NCBI RefSeq assembly: GCF_014217995.1
Contig: NZ_CP041617.1
Location: 62,001-126,000 of the forward strand
Source: Campylobacter vulpis
GTDB lineage: Bacteria; Campylobacterota; Campylobacteria; Campylobacterales; Campylobacteraceae
DNA length: 64,000 bases
Reading direction: 5' to 3'
Numbering within the stretch: the stretch's first letter is position 1; each line of letters starts with the position of its first letter. A model generated the notes under the pieces. It was not told the origin of the DNA. It searched no databases and saw only the letters and a list, made by a program, of their open reading frames with translations. The translations under genes and the position numbers were made by a program. This document shows positions 26,911-36,666 of the stretch, piece by piece.

Positions 26911-27471
26911 GTGAGTTTTATTGAGCTTATTTTACTTTCTTGTGCGTTGGCGATGGACGCTTTTGCCGTATCTTTATGCAAGGGCTTTAGTGCTAGAACT
27001 CTCACGCTAAAACATTATCTTATTGTTGGAATTTATTTTGGTGGATTTCAGGCTTTAATGCCCGCACTTGGTTTTTTAGTTGGTGTGAGTTTTAGTTCTT
27101 TTATTCAAAAAATTGACCATTGGATTGCTTTTGTTTTGCTTGTTTTTATTGGTTTTAAAATGATGAAGGAAGGTTTTGAAAAAGAAAGTTGCCCTAGTGA
27201 TGATGGATTTCATTTTAAAACTATGCTTACTCTTGCTATTGCGACAAGTATCGACGCTTTAGCTGTTGGTGTGAGTTTTGCCTTTTTGCAAGTTTCTCTT
27301 ACTCTTGCACTTTTTCTTATAGGTGGCATTACTTTCATCTTTTGCGTTGTTGCGTTGAAAATAGGCAAACGCTTTGGCGTTTATCTTAAAAGCAAAGCGG
27401 AATTATTAGGTGGAGGTGTGCTAATTTTACTTGGTTTTAAAATACTTATTTCGCATTTATTTTGGGCCTAA
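26911..27471 (+). CDS. mntP: Manganese efflux pump MntP
   Basis: The 186-residue protein has six helices in two repeated halves, each with an acidic signature: [15 protein letters not shown] and [17 protein letters not shown]. These Asp residues line the cation path in the MntP family, which exports Mn2+. The start is a GTG. The usual AAGGA site is poor (GTGAGGACTAAGTT) because the upstream sequence is the copied corC-type tail. The 3' end overlaps convergent xth by 4 nt. Confidence 0.92.
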   Translation: MSFIELILLSCALAMDAFAVSLCKGFSARTLTLKHYLIVGIYFGGFQALMPALGFLVGVSFSSFIQKIDHWIAFVLLVFIGFKMMKEGFEKESCPSDDGFHFKTMLTLAIATSIDALAVGVSFAFLQVSLTLALFLIGGITFIFCVVALKIGKRFGVYLKSKAELLGGGVLILLGFKILISHLFWA

Positions 27472-28226
27472 ATATCTAGCTCTATACCCACAGGAGCGTG
27501 GTCAGAGCCAAAAATTTCATCTTTAATGAAAGCATTTTTAAGCTTGGATTTTAACCCTTTGGAGATGAAAAAATAATCAATCCTCCAGCCCACATTTCTC
27601 TCCCTAGCCTTCATTCTATAAGACCACCACGAGTATTTTTCCTTAATATCGCCGTTAATTTCTCTAAAACTATCAATAAAACCAAGCTTTAATAAATCAT
27701 CAATCCACGCTCTTTCTATCGGCAGGAAGCCTGAAGTGTTGGCATTAGCTTTAGGGTGAGTTAAATCTATCTCTTTATGAGCGGTATTGACATCGCCGCA
27801 AATGATGATTTCTTTACCCTCTTTTAAAAGCTTGTTTAAATAAATTAAAAAATCCGCATAAAATTTCATTTTATGATTTAAGCGTTCTTCGTCTTTTTGT
27901 CCGTTGGGAAAATAGATATTAAAAAGCACGATATTTTCGAAGTTGTGTTCTAAAACCCGCCCCTCATCATCGTCAAAAAATTCGCATTTTTTCGTTTCGC
28001 ACTCAAAATTACAAAGGCTCATCACGCCAGAATAACCCGCTCTTTTAGCAGAATTAAAATACATGTGTTTAAAAGGGTATTCATAAATTTTTTTAGGAAA
28101 TTTATCCTCACTTGCTTTAATCTCCTGAAAGCCTATAAAATCAATCTTTTCTTCCTTTATCCATTCTAAAGCACCCTTATCACAAATGGCTCTTAAGCCA
28201 TTGACATTCCACGAAATGAGTTTCAT
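27468..28226 (-). CDS. xth: Exodeoxyribonuclease III (AP endonuclease)
   Basis: I start at ATG 28226 ([13 protein letters not shown]) behind AAGGATAAAA, not at an upstream in-frame codon. The 252-residue product has GFQEIKAS (metal-ligand Glu), [34 protein letters not shown] and the C-terminal [10 protein letters not shown] (catalytic Asp-His). It cuts at abasic sites in base-excision repair, downstream of glycosylases such as Ung and MutY in this window. It neighbours divergent eptC, as in C. jejuni Cj0255c-Cj0256. Confidence 0.95.
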   Translation of the reverse strand: MKLISWNVNGLRAICDKGALEWIKEEKIDFIGFQEIKASEDKFPKKIYEYPFKHMYFNSAKRAGYSGVMSLCNFECETKKCEFFDDDEGRVLEHNFENIVLFNIYFPNGQKDEERLNHKMKFYADFLIYLNKLLKEGKEIIICGDVNTAHKEIDLTHPKANANTSGFLPIERAWIDDLLKLGFIDSFREINGDIKEKYSWWSYRMKARERNVGWRIDYFFISKGLKSKLKNAFIKDEIFGSDHAPVGIELDI

Positions 28227-28328
28227 TTTTATCCTTTCAAAAAGGGCTAATTCTATCAAATTTTGCTAAATATTAATGATAAAAAAATATAATCACGCTC
28301 TTTAAACGGACACTAAAAAGGATAAAAT

Positions 28329-29861
28329 TTGAAAATTTCTTGGTTTCAATTTGTATTTTTAAATACATTTTTAATTGTTTTGATGAATTTTAATGGCTTT
28401 ATTTTTATTTATAAAAATTTATCATCAAATCAATTATGGCTAACCATAGCTATAATCCTAGCTTATGCTTGTTTAGTGCATATCATACTTTGCGTGATTT
28501 TCGTAAGGTTTTTAAGCAAATTTTTTTCTATTATTTTTTTAATTACGGCTGGTATGAGTGCTTATTTTATGCAAAGTTATGGGGTTTTAATCGATAGCGA
28601 TATGCTACGCAATGTTTTTAACACGGATACTAAAGAAGCTTTTGATTTAATTAATATGTCTTTAATTTTGCTTATTTTAGGGCTTTTATTTGTGAGTTTT
28701 TTTATTTTAAAAATCACAATTCTTTATCCGTCTTTTAAAAAACAACTTGGTATTAAATTTCTAAACATTTTTTTAGCGTTTGGCATTTTTTGTGCCGTTT
28801 TTTTACCACTAACAAAAAGCTTTGTGCCGTTTTTTAGAACTTATAGTGAAATGAGAATGTATAATGTGCCTTTTTATCAATTTTACGCCCTATTTCGCTA
28901 CTATCAAATTTATTTAGCCCCTAAGGCAGAGCTTAAAATTTTAAGCGATAAAGCTTATAGGGAAAATAATACTACAAAAAGAAACTTAGTGCTTGTCATA
29001 GGAGAAACGGCAAGGGCGGCAAATTATTCTCTTGGAGGATATAAAAATCAAACTAATTTGGCAACCCCTCACGAAGACATAATATATTTTGACAAAGTTT
29101 CAAGCTGTGGCACTTCTACGGCTGTGAGTTTGCCTTGTATGTTTTCTGCTTCGAAAAAAAATAATTTTTCCAATAAGGCTTATGAGGAAAATTTGTTAGA
29201 TTTTGTAGATAAGGTGGGCATTAAAACGACTTGGCTGGATAATAATTCAGGCGGTTGTCAAGGTGTTTGTCAAAGGCTTAAACAAACACACATTTTTAAA
29301 GAAGAATATGATGGCTTTTTGATTGAAGAGCTTAAAAAAACTCTTGCGAATTTAGATACGGCGAATTTTATCATTGTGCATTTGCAAGGATCACACGGAC
29401 CAGCTTATTACAAACGCTATCCTAAGGAATTTGAAAAATTTACGCCCACTTGTGATACAAATGAGCTTTCAAAATGCACTTTAGAGCAAATCACTAACAC
29501 TTATGATAATACCATACTTTACACAGATTATATTGTCGAAGAAATGATTGACGAGCTTAAAATGATTAAAGACTATCAAAACACTCTTATTTACATTTCA
29601 GACCACGGCGAAAGTTTAGGAGAAAATGGTATATACCTGCACGGAATGCCCTATGCCATAGCACCCAAAACGCAAACGCAAATTCCTTTCATTTTATGGA
29701 CAGATGATGAAAATTTAAGGCAAATTGCTTTCAAACATAAAAATATGGAGCTTTCGCACGATAATCTTTTTAGCACGATTTTGGGTTATTTTGAGGTTAA
29801 AACACCCTTTTATGAAGAAGCATTTGATCTTTTAAATCTCAAATTTGGAGAGAAAAAGTGA
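28329..29861 (+). CDS. eptC: Phosphoethanolamine transferase
   Basis: The 510-residue protein has five N-terminal membrane helices (to about residue 165). A periplasmic alkaline-phosphatase-like domain follows: LVLVIGETARAANYSLGGY, nucleophile region SSCGTSTAVSLPCMFS, then HLQGSHGP and YISDHGESLGENG with metal ligands. It moves phosphoethanolamine onto lipid A and, in C. jejuni, also onto the flagellar rod protein FlgG, raising resistance to cationic peptides. The start is TTG 28329 behind AAAAGGATAAAA. It overlaps dgkA by 4 nt, so the diacylglycerol left by the reaction can be recycled by the next gene. Confidence 0.93.
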   Translation: MKISWFQFVFLNTFLIVLMNFNGFIFIYKNLSSNQLWLTIAIILAYACLVHIILCVIFVRFLSKFFSIIFLITAGMSAYFMQSYGVLIDSDMLRNVFNTDTKEAFDLINMSLILLILGLLFVSFFILKITILYPSFKKQLGIKFLNIFLAFGIFCAVFLPLTKSFVPFFRTYSEMRMYNVPFYQFYALFRYYQIYLAPKAELKILSDKAYRENNTTKRNLVLVIGETARAANYSLGGYKNQTNLATPHEDIIYFDKVSSCGTSTAVSLPCMFSASKKNNFSNKAYEENLLDFVDKVGIKTTWLDNNSGGCQGVCQRLKQTHIFKEEYDGFLIEELKKTLANLDTANFIIVHLQGSHGPAYYKRYPKEFEKFTPTCDTNELSKCTLEQITNTYDNTILYTDYIVEEMIDELKMIKDYQNTLIYISDHGESLGENGIYLHGMPYAIAPKTQTQIPFILWTDDENLRQIAFKHKNMELSHDNLFSTILGYFEVKTPFYEEAFDLLNLKFGEKK

Positions 29862-30217
29862 AACCAAAATACTCGCTTTTTTCCAATACACAATATGCCT
29901 TACAAGGCTTACTTTCTTTAGTTAAATTTGAAAGTTCTTTTAAAATAGAGCTTAGTATCATCATTCCCGCTTTGATATTAGATTATTTTTTACCCCTTAG
30001 CTTAGTGGAGCATTTGTTTTTAGCAGGGGTTTTGGTGCTAATACTTATCGTAGAAGCCTTAAATTCTGCGATTGAAGCCTGTGTGGATTTGATTACAAAT
30101 GAGTGGCACGAAAAGGCTAAAAGGGCTAAGGATTGTGGGAGTGCGGCTGTGTTTTTTGCCATAGTTTTTGCTCTCTTTTCTTGGGGAGTTGTTTTATTTA
30201 AGGTTTTTTATGAATAA
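29858..30217 (+). CDS. dgkA: Diacylglycerol kinase
   Basis: The 119-residue membrane protein has three helices and the prokaryotic DgkA signature EALNSAIEACVDLITNEWHEKAKRAKDCGSA (shown here only as a landmark around residues 69-99, with catalytic Glu and the metal-binding EALN part). The start is GTG 29858, overlapping the eptC stop (GTGA). It phosphorylates diacylglycerol formed when EptC takes headgroups from phosphatidylethanolamine. Confidence 0.94.
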   Translation: MKPKYSLFSNTQYALQGLLSLVKFESSFKIELSIIIPALILDYFLPLSLVEHLFLAGVLVLILIVEALNSAIEACVDLITNEWHEKAKRAKDCGSAAVFFAIVFALFSWGVVLFKVFYE

Positions 30218-30443
30218 AAATTTCAAAAAGGCTTTAGAAAAAATTCTAGGCAAAAAGCGTTTTGAACTTTTAGAATTTCTTTGCGAAAATGCCGATGAAA
30301 ACGGCTTTGTAATGATTAAAATCAGCGATTTGGAAGAAAAACTTGGACAAAGTAAGCCGACCATTATCGCTACTTTTAAATTTTTAGAAGACAAAAAACT
30401 TTTTAAAAGACTTAAAAACGGCTTTTATCAATTAAATTTATAA
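30210..30443 (+). CDS. Small winged-helix/HTH protein, Cj0258-like
   Basis: I choose ATG 30210, which overlaps the dgkA end by 8 nt, rather than a longer frame inside dgkA. The 77-residue product contains a winged-helix pattern: VMIKISDLEEKLGQSKPTII for the helix-turn-helix and FKFLEDKKLFKRLKNGFYQL for the wing. It resembles replication-initiator or ArsR-type DNA-binding folds. The target is unknown. The 3' end overlaps the convergent FAH-family gene by 6 nt. Confidence 0.75.
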   Translation: MNKNFKKALEKILGKKRFELLEFLCENADENGFVMIKISDLEEKLGQSKPTIIATFKFLEDKKLFKRLKNGFYQLNL

Positions 30444-31313
30444 GTTCTTATCGATAATATTGCAAAGTGTGCCGATTTTTTCAATCTCACAACGCACTTC
30501 ATCTTTATCTTTTAAAAACTGCGGAGGATTAAGCCCCATACCAACCCCGCTTGGTGTTCCCATTGAGATGATAGTCCCTGCTTTTAGTCTCATTCCAGCA
30601 CTTAATTCTTCCAAAACATAAGCGATGTCAAAGATGAAATTTTTTGTATTGTCATTTTGCCTTAACTCGCCATTAACATAGCTTTTAAGGCTAAGTTGTG
30701 GCGGATAGGCTATTTCATCAACGCTTACTATACAAGGACCCATTATAGTGCTACCCTCCAAACTTTTTGCGCGGTAAAATTGCTTATGCTTAGCTTGTAA
30801 ATCTCTAGCCGAAATTTCGTTGATGATAGTATAACCAAAGATATAGTTTTTCGCCTCATTAGCTTTGATTTTATAGGCTTCTTTACTTAAAATCACGGCT
30901 AATTCGCATTCATAATCAAGCTGTTTTGTTACACTTTGATGTAGAGGGATTTTAGCATAAGGGGCAGTGGCGTCATTAACCCTTTTGCCAAAATAAACGG
31001 GGTATTTTCTTTCTTCAAAATTCTCGCCCTTAAATTTCGCTGATTCTTTTGCGTGGTCTAAAAAATTAATCCCAAGGCAAATAATATCTTGCAAGGGTTC
31101 AATGATGGGGGCTAAAAACTTTTCAGGCGATAGATCAATGGTAGGGTAACCAGCTAAGTTATTTAAGTTATTTTTAAATTCATCATAGTGGATAATAAAT
31201 GCGTTCATATCATTTGTTTTAATACCTAAATGCTTAAAGCAAATAACTTTATTTTCAGCATTTAGCACACCCAAATGCCTTTCGCCGTTCCAGTTAAAAT
31301 GCACAAATTTCAT
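30438..31313 (-). CDS. Fumarylacetoacetate hydrolase-family protein
   Basis: The 291-residue protein has the FAH fold metal site: LDYECELAVIL (Glu ligands) and FGYTIINEISARDLQ. The C-terminal loop is GTIISMGTPSGVGMGLNPP. An N-terminal cap (residues 1-70) is also present. Family members cleave C-C bonds or decarboxylate/hydrate beta-keto acids in aromatic and sugar-acid breakdown. The exact substrate cannot be inferred. It overlaps the upstream mechanosensitive-channel gene by 4 nt, the last in a three-gene run. Confidence 0.85.
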   Translation of the reverse strand: MKFVHFNWNGERHLGVLNAENKVICFKHLGIKTNDMNAFIIHYDEFKNNLNNLAGYPTIDLSPEKFLAPIIEPLQDIICLGINFLDHAKESAKFKGENFEERKYPVYFGKRVNDATAPYAKIPLHQSVTKQLDYECELAVILSKEAYKIKANEAKNYIFGYTIINEISARDLQAKHKQFYRAKSLEGSTIMGPCIVSVDEIAYPPQLSLKSYVNGELRQNDNTKNFIFDIAYVLEELSAGMRLKAGTIISMGTPSGVGMGLNPPQFLKDKDEVRCEIEKIGTLCNIIDKNL

Positions 31314-33184
31314 ACTTTAAAAGCCTTATCAAGCGGAGGTAAATTTTCTATATAAATGCTTCTACTTGGAAAGGCAAAACTTAGTCCATTTTTCTCTATA
31401 ATACGCATAAATTCAAGCATTAAAGCTTGTCTAGCATCTCTAAAACCATCTGCTGTAACAGCTTTTGTATAAAAATAAATTTCTATATTAATGCTGCTTT
31501 CTCCAAAATCACTAAGCCCCACATAACAAGCATTTTTATAACCCTCAAGGTCGTTAATGGAGACGAGATTTTGCCTATATTTAGCGGAGCTATCGCCGTA
31601 TTTTAAAGCACTATCTTCAGGGTGAGCAACTAAAGCACTTGTGCTTAAAAGCTCTTTAAGATCTTTAACACAAGATTCTAATTTTTCAGGAGTCGCATCA
31701 TAGCCCACACCCAAATACATTTTAATATGGCGTCCTATGCGTCTTTTACTCCAGTTTTTGATATTTGCTCCCATAATAACTGAATTTGGTAAAAAAACTA
31801 AAGAATTATCAAAGGTTCTAATAGTCGTTTTTCTAAGTCCAGTTTCTACAACCGTTCCTTCCACGCCTGAAACCTCAACCCAATCGCCTTGATTAAAGCT
31901 ATTATCAAATAAAAGCAAGATGGAGGCAAAGAAATTTGCAATAATGTCTTTTGCTGCTAGAGCCACGGCTAAACCACCTATACCAAGTGAGGCTATAATA
32001 GCAGAGATATTAAAACCAAGCTGTGCTAAGATAAATAAAAAGGCGATGACGATGATGACAAAATATAAAATTTTAATGATGAGATTGACAACTTCTTTTT
32101 TGCCACTTTTTTGGGCAAGTTTTGAGACTAAAACCATACCATAGCCGTCTAAAATAGTCAAAATAAGCCAAGCGATAAAAATTGCATAAATAATATAAAA
32201 AGCATTGCTAAGTGTCAAATTCATAGGTGCTGGATAAAAAGCTATGGTAAGACAAAGGCTAAACGCATAAACAACAAGCAAAAAACCCACGGGCTTTTTG
32301 ATATTTTCTATAAACATTGTTTTAATGTCATCAACATTTGCTCTGCCACGATAAACAAGCTTCACGAGGAAAAAATATACAATGTGAGAGAAAAATTTCC
32401 TAAGCGACATAAAAAAAGCTAAAACAAGCAAGGATATGACAATTTTACCGACATTAAGAAATTCTATATTAAAAAAAGAATTGATTTTATCAATCCAAAT
32501 TTGAAGACCCAAAGCACTAAAGAGATAATTACTTTCTAACAAATGCGCATTCGTTCTAAGATATTTTAAAATCTCACTATAAGAGCTAAAAGTATTTTTA
32601 ATAAGTGTTTCTTTTGTATTTATTGTTTCAAGTTGTGCTGTGTTTGTAATTTTATCTTTATAAGGAGAAAAATCTGTATTGATAAGCATTTGCAAATTTT
32701 CCATACTTGTGTCAATAAGCTTGGTCATATCCTTACTACTTGCAGCATTTTTAAATAGCTCTTTAAGCTCGGCAAGTGATTTATAAAATTCTTCGATAAC
32801 TTGTAAATAAAGCAAATCAAGACCAGCATTAATGTAAGTAAAGCTTTGCTTAGGACTTTTATTTTTAAGCTTTTCTAAATCTTCTTTTTTTTGCAAAAAA
32901 AGCTTGACATCTTTTTGATCGATTTCTTGTGAGACGATGATTTCTGGGATTCTTGAGAGGATTTTTTGTTTTTCTTCATTTAATTCTTCAATGATTTGCC
33001 TATATGTGCTTGAGTTTGTATCGCTTGTTTGAGCATATTCTTTAATCTTAGAATTTAGCTCCACATAACCTTGGACGAGATTAAAAAGACTATTTTCTGT
33101 TCTTACATTTTTATTATTTTCTGTTAAGTCGCTACTTAGGGCGAAAGAGACGAAAAGAAAGAGTGCTAAAAAGATTTTTTTCAT
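31310..33184 (-). CDS. MscS-family mechanosensitive channel (large form)
   Basis: The 624-residue protein begins with a signal peptide (IFLALFLFVSFALS). A helical periplasmic region spans residues ~20-215, and about five membrane helices lie at 225-410. The pore helix and beta domain follow (ALAAKDIIANFFASILLLFD, then GDWVEVSGVEGTVVETGLR, RTFDNSLVFLPNS). It releases solutes on hypo-osmotic shock. It is Cj0238-like by synteny from memory. It overlaps canB by 4 nt upstream. Confidence 0.9.
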   Translation of the reverse strand: MKKIFLALFLFVSFALSSDLTENNKNVRTENSLFNLVQGYVELNSKIKEYAQTSDTNSSTYRQIIEELNEEKQKILSRIPEIIVSQEIDQKDVKLFLQKKEDLEKLKNKSPKQSFTYINAGLDLLYLQVIEEFYKSLAELKELFKNAASSKDMTKLIDTSMENLQMLINTDFSPYKDKITNTAQLETINTKETLIKNTFSSYSEILKYLRTNAHLLESNYLFSALGLQIWIDKINSFFNIEFLNVGKIVISLLVLAFFMSLRKFFSHIVYFFLVKLVYRGRANVDDIKTMFIENIKKPVGFLLVVYAFSLCLTIAFYPAPMNLTLSNAFYIIYAIFIAWLILTILDGYGMVLVSKLAQKSGKKEVVNLIIKILYFVIIVIAFLFILAQLGFNISAIIASLGIGGLAVALAAKDIIANFFASILLLFDNSFNQGDWVEVSGVEGTVVETGLRKTTIRTFDNSLVFLPNSVIMGANIKNWSKRRIGRHIKMYLGVGYDATPEKLESCVKDLKELLSTSALVAHPEDSALKYGDSSAKYRQNLVSINDLEGYKNACYVGLSDFGESSINIEIYFYTKAVTADGFRDARQALMLEFMRIIEKNGLSFAFPSRSIYIENLPPLDKAFKV

Positions 33185-33816
33185 ACATTTCTCCTATTTT
33201 GAATTAGGGTAAAAATTTTAGCCTTAAAGTCATATTCATAAATTTCACCCGTTTCGATGATATAATACCACGCATGCACTTCAATTTTGCCTTCTTCCAA
33301 AGCCTTTTCAACTCCGGGATAAGTGAGGATATTTTGCAAAGAATTGACCAAATTTAGCTTTTCAGTCAGCCACGCTCTCATTGCCAAATCATTATTAGCG
33401 AAAAGCAAAACATCTTTTTTTATAGGCTCTAGCATAGCAAGCCATTTTTTAACATTTGGCACTTTTTCTAGCTCTTCTTCGCTGTTATAAAGTGCATTAC
33501 AACCCCCACAATTACTATGCCCACAAACGACAATGTTTTTAATTTGCAAACTTGTAAGTGCGTATTCTATCGCTGAGGTTGTAGCTAGGTAATCCTCCCC
33601 TACACGGTAAGGCGGGACGATATTTGCAATATTTCTTATGACAAAAAGCTCACCCGGACCTGTATTTGTGATGAGATTAGGGATTACCCTAGAATCAGAA
33701 CAGCCTATGAAAAGCGTATGAGGATTTTGCTTATTTTTCAAACTTTCAAAAAGTGCAGAATGCTCTTTAAAGTCTTCTTGCATAAATTTAATTGCACCGC
33801 TAATAAGATTTTCCAT
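33181..33816 (-). CDS. canB: Beta-class carbonic anhydrase
   Basis: The 211-residue enzyme has zinc ligands in FIGCSDSRVIPN (Cys, with the Asp-Arg dyad) and VVCGHSNCGGCNAL (His and Cys). It interconverts CO2 and bicarbonate in the cytoplasm, which matters for a capnophile. It is the first gene of the canB-MscS-FAH operon, with ATGA-type overlaps to the next gene. It is divergent from the BI-1 gene. Confidence 0.94.
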   Translation of the reverse strand: MENLISGAIKFMQEDFKEHSALFESLKNKQNPHTLFIGCSDSRVIPNLITNTGPGELFVIRNIANIVPPYRVGEDYLATTSAIEYALTSLQIKNIVVCGHSNCGGCNALYNSEEELEKVPNVKKWLAMLEPIKKDVLLFANNDLAMRAWLTEKLNLVNSLQNILTYPGVEKALEEGKIEVHAWYYIIETGEIYEYDFKAKIFTLIQNRRNV

Positions 33817-33933
33817 AATTTTCCCTACCTAATAAAACTTGATTATAGTAAATTTGTGTAAAAGAAAGATTAATTTACTATTTTTTAAAAAAAGTATGCT
33901 AAATTTCACAATTTAAAATTTAAGGAGTATATA

Positions 33934-34629
33934 ATGAGTCTTTATGATAGAGATTATTCTAAATCTAGCACATTTGAAAACACTCGTTCAAGCGAATTAA
34001 GCGTTTTTATTAAGCAAACTTACCAGCTTTTTGCCGCTTCACTTTTGGCAGCGACAGCGGGTGCTTATATAGGAATTTTTGCTTTAGCACAATTTTTTGT
34101 GCAGTCTCAAATCACATTTTGGATTCTTTTTGCAGTTGAGTTAGGTTTGCTTTTCGGCTTAATGTATAAGAAAAGAGAAGCTCCGCTTAATCTCATCTTG
34201 CTTTTTGCTTTTACTTTTGTTTCAGGACTTACGCTCACGCCTTTACTGATTTCTGTTTTGGCATTACCAGCGGGTGGAGTGATTGTAGCACAGGCTTTTG
34301 CTTTGACAACAGTGGCTTTTGGAGGGCTTAGCATTTTTGCGATGAATACTAAAAAAGACTTTACGATGATGGGTAAGGCTTTATTTATTGTTTTAATTGT
34401 CGTTGTGGCGGCATCTTTGCTTAATCTTTTCTTTCAAAGTAGTCTTTTAAATTTAGCAGTTTCTGCTGTAGCGGCGATACTCTTTTCATTTTATATCCTC
34501 TATGATACACAAAATATCATACGCGGAAATTATGAAACGCCTATTGAGGGTGCAGTGGCACTTTATCTTGACTTTGTCAATCTTTTTGTATCTTTACTTA
34601 ACATCTTAAGAAGTTTTAATAGTCGATAA
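33934..34629 (+). CDS. BAX inhibitor-1/YccA-family membrane protein
   Basis: The 231-residue protein has seven predicted helices and conserved BI-1 pieces: YQLFAASLLAATAGAYIG near the N-terminus and FSFYILYDTQNII near the C-terminus (the aspartyl pair region). The bacterial relatives form a pH-sensitive calcium leak or bind FtsH. The role here is unknown. RBS AAGGAGTATATA is good, and a strong terminator follows directly. Confidence 0.9.
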   Translation: MSLYDRDYSKSSTFENTRSSELSVFIKQTYQLFAASLLAATAGAYIGIFALAQFFVQSQITFWILFAVELGLLFGLMYKKREAPLNLILLFAFTFVSGLTLTPLLISVLALPAGGVIVAQAFALTTVAFGGLSIFAMNTKKDFTMMGKALFIVLIVVVAASLLNLFFQSSLLNLAVSAVAAILFSFYILYDTQNIIRGNYETPIEGAVALYLDFVNLFVSLLNILRSFNSR

Positions 34630-34655
34630 AATTTGCGAGTTTTCTCGCAAATTTT
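34628..34655 (+). terminator. Terminator of the BI-1 family gene
   Basis: A 12-bp perfect stem (34628-34639 with 34644-34655, TTTT loop) starts at the stop codon, and the 3' arm ends in TTTT. It isolates the gene from secG. Confidence 0.75.
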
Positions 34656-34726
34656 GGGATTTCAAACTCTTTTCAAGCTTTTTTGGCTACAATGTAAATT
34701 TAAATTTTTTATCTTAGGATTTAGTT

Positions 34727-35077
34727 ATGATGACTCTTTTAATTGTTTTACAATTTGTGATTGTTGTGGTGATTTGTATCGCTGTGTTGCTCCAAAAAAG
34801 CTCAAGTATAGGTCTTGGTGCGTATAGTGGAAGTAATGAAAGCCTTTTTGGTGCGAAAGGTCCTGCGGGATTTTTAGCCAAATTTACCTTTATAATGGGA
34901 CTTTTACTCATAGCAAACACCATAGCTCTAGGCTATCTTTATAATAGTTCTAATAAAAATTCCTTAGCAGAAAAAGTGCAAATCGACTCTAATACAACTT
35001 TACCTAATTTACCAGCAGCTATACCTAGTGCGCCAAGCGCTCCACAGCTTCCAAACGAAGTCAATTCAAGCAAATAA
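34727..35077 (+). CDS. secG: Preprotein translocase subunit SecG
   Basis: The 116-residue protein has two membrane helices flanking [21 protein letters not shown] and [13 protein letters not shown], the SecG landmark. A Pro/Ser-rich C-terminal tail is typical of this genus. It aids SecYEG protein export. RBS AGGATTT precedes ATG 34727. frr follows 8 nt later, beginning a run to pncB. Confidence 0.93.
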   Translation: MMTLLIVLQFVIVVVICIAVLLQKSSSIGLGAYSGSNESLFGAKGPAGFLAKFTFIMGLLLIANTIALGYLYNSSNKNSLAEKVQIDSNTTLPNLPAAIPSAPSAPQLPNEVNSSK

Positions 35078-35085
35078 GGACTAAA

Positions 35086-35643
35086 ATGCTAAACGAAATT
35101 TATGAAAAACAAAAAACTCAAGCGGAAAAAAGTTTAGAAGCTTTAAAAAAAGATTTTACAACGCTAAGAACAGGTAAGGTTAATATCCATATCTTAGATC
35201 CTATTCAAGTGGATTATTACGGAAGTGCAACTCCGCTAAATCAAGTCGCTACTGTGTTAGCAAGTGATGCTTCAACCATTAGCATTACCCCTTGGGAAAA
35301 GCCTATGTTAAAAGCTATCGAAAGTGCTATTGCGGCAGCAAATATAGGTGTAAATCCAAACAACGATGGCGAAAGCGTTAAGCTTTTTTTTCCTCCTATG
35401 ACTAAGGAGCAAAGAGAAGAAAATGTCAAACACGCTAAGGCTATGGGAGAAAAGGCTAAGGTTTCTATAAGAAATGGCAGAAAAGATGCAAATGATGCGA
35501 TTAAAAAACTTGAAAAAGATAAGGCTATTTCAGAAGATGAGGCTAAAAAAGCTTATGATGAAGTGCAAAAATTAACCGACCTTTACACACATAAAATTGA
35601 CGAAAGCGTTAAAGATAAAGAAACACAACTTTTAAAGGTTTGA
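35086..35643 (+). CDS. frr: Ribosome recycling factor
   Basis: The 185-residue protein is full length. It contains [41 protein letters not shown] and [17 protein letters not shown], the conserved RRF helical blocks. With EF-G it splits post-termination ribosomes. RBS AAGGACTAAA precedes the ATG. It is in one transcription unit with secG and pyrE. Confidence 0.97.
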   Translation: MLNEIYEKQKTQAEKSLEALKKDFTTLRTGKVNIHILDPIQVDYYGSATPLNQVATVLASDASTISITPWEKPMLKAIESAIAAANIGVNPNNDGESVKLFFPPMTKEQREENVKHAKAMGEKAKVSIRNGRKDANDAIKKLEKDKAISEDEAKKAYDEVQKLTDLYTHKIDESVKDKETQLLKV

Positions 35644-35645
35644 TA

Positions 35646-36254
35646 ATGAATTTGGAGCAAATTTATAAAGAGTGTGGAGCGTATTTAGAGGGACATTTTT
35701 TGTTAAGTTCTGGCAAACACTCGCAGTTTTATCTCCAAAGTGCAAAGGTGCTTGAAAATCCTATTTTAGCGGGAGAATTATGCGAAAAATTAGCTCAAAT
35801 CATCATAGCTTACGGCGTTGAATTTGAGAGCATTTGCTCTCCTGCTTTGGGCGGAGTTTTAGCAGGGTATGAATTAGCTAGAGCGAGTAAAAAGCGTTTT
35901 ATTTTCACAGAAAGAGTTGAGGGCGTGATGACTTTAAGACGAGGTTTTGAAGTGAGAAAAGGCGAGAAATTCATCATTTGTGAGGATATTATCACCACAG
36001 GTGGTAGCGCTTTAGAGAGTGCGAAGATTATTGAAAGTTTAGGTGGAGAGGTCGTAGCTTACGCAGCTTTGGCAAATCGTGGCTTTTGTGCGGTTAAAAA
36101 TTTAGCTAACGAAAGAAAAGAAAATGCCAAACTTCCTAGCAATTTACCGCTTTTTGCTTTAGGAAATTTTGACTTTGAAATTTACGAGACACATCAATGT
36201 CCTTTTTGTCAGCAAGGAAGTAAAGCAGTTAAACCGGGAAGTCGTGGAAATTGA
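35646..36254 (+). CDS. pyrE: Orotate phosphoribosyltransferase
   Basis: I choose ATG 35646, just after the frr stop and with AAAGG at proper spacing, over the TTG two codons earlier. The 202-residue enzyme has the PRPP motif [17 protein letters not shown] and the substrate loop with [17 protein letters not shown]. The C-terminal [19 protein letters not shown] is common in epsilonproteobacteria. It makes OMP from orotate and PRPP in pyrimidine synthesis. Its stop overlaps the next ATG (TGATG region). Confidence 0.95.
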   Translation: MNLEQIYKECGAYLEGHFLLSSGKHSQFYLQSAKVLENPILAGELCEKLAQIIIAYGVEFESICSPALGGVLAGYELARASKKRFIFTERVEGVMTLRRGFEVRKGEKFIICEDIITTGGSALESAKIIESLGGEVVAYAALANRGFCAVKNLANERKENAKLPSNLPLFALGNFDFEIYETHQCPFCQQGSKAVKPGSRGN

Positions 36255-36664
36255 TGAAAACTAAGGCGAGGATTGCGTCAAGGTGGCTTCGATTTCGTGC
36301 TTTTTTAATTGATATTTTTTTGATTTATGTGCCGATTTTATACACTTTTTATTTTATTTTAGGCTCAAAAGAAGCTTTTTTGGCTAGTATTTTGATACCG
36401 CTTTTTTGCACTTTATTTTTTGGTTTTATACAAGCCTTATTTTTAAGCTTAAAGGCACAAAGCCCAGGTTTAAAAGCGTATGAGTTATATTTGATAGACA
36501 AAAAAACGGGTAAAAAAGCAAATTTTTTACGAATTTTTTTAAGATATTTAATTTTTATCGTAAGTTTTGGCTTGTTTTTTGGCTTATTTATAAGCTTTTT
36601 AAGAAAAGATACTTTAAATTTGCACGATGTTTTAACACAAACTTGCATCGTTTTGAAAGGATAA
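36254..36664 (+). CDS. RDD-family membrane protein
   Basis: The 136-residue protein has the RDD signature ASRWLRFRAFLIDIFLIYVP (Arg and Asp residues in helix 1). Two further helices around residues 38-60 and 98-120 follow. The family is widespread and of uncertain function, possibly transport. ATG 36254 overlaps the pyrE stop. nrdB begins 2 nt after its stop. Confidence 0.85.
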   Translation: MKTKARIASRWLRFRAFLIDIFLIYVPILYTFYFILGSKEAFLASILIPLFCTLFFGFIQALFLSLKAQSPGLKAYELYLIDKKTGKKANFLRIFLRYLIFIVSFGLFFGLFISFLRKDTLNLHDVLTQTCIVLKG

Positions 36665-36666
36665 AA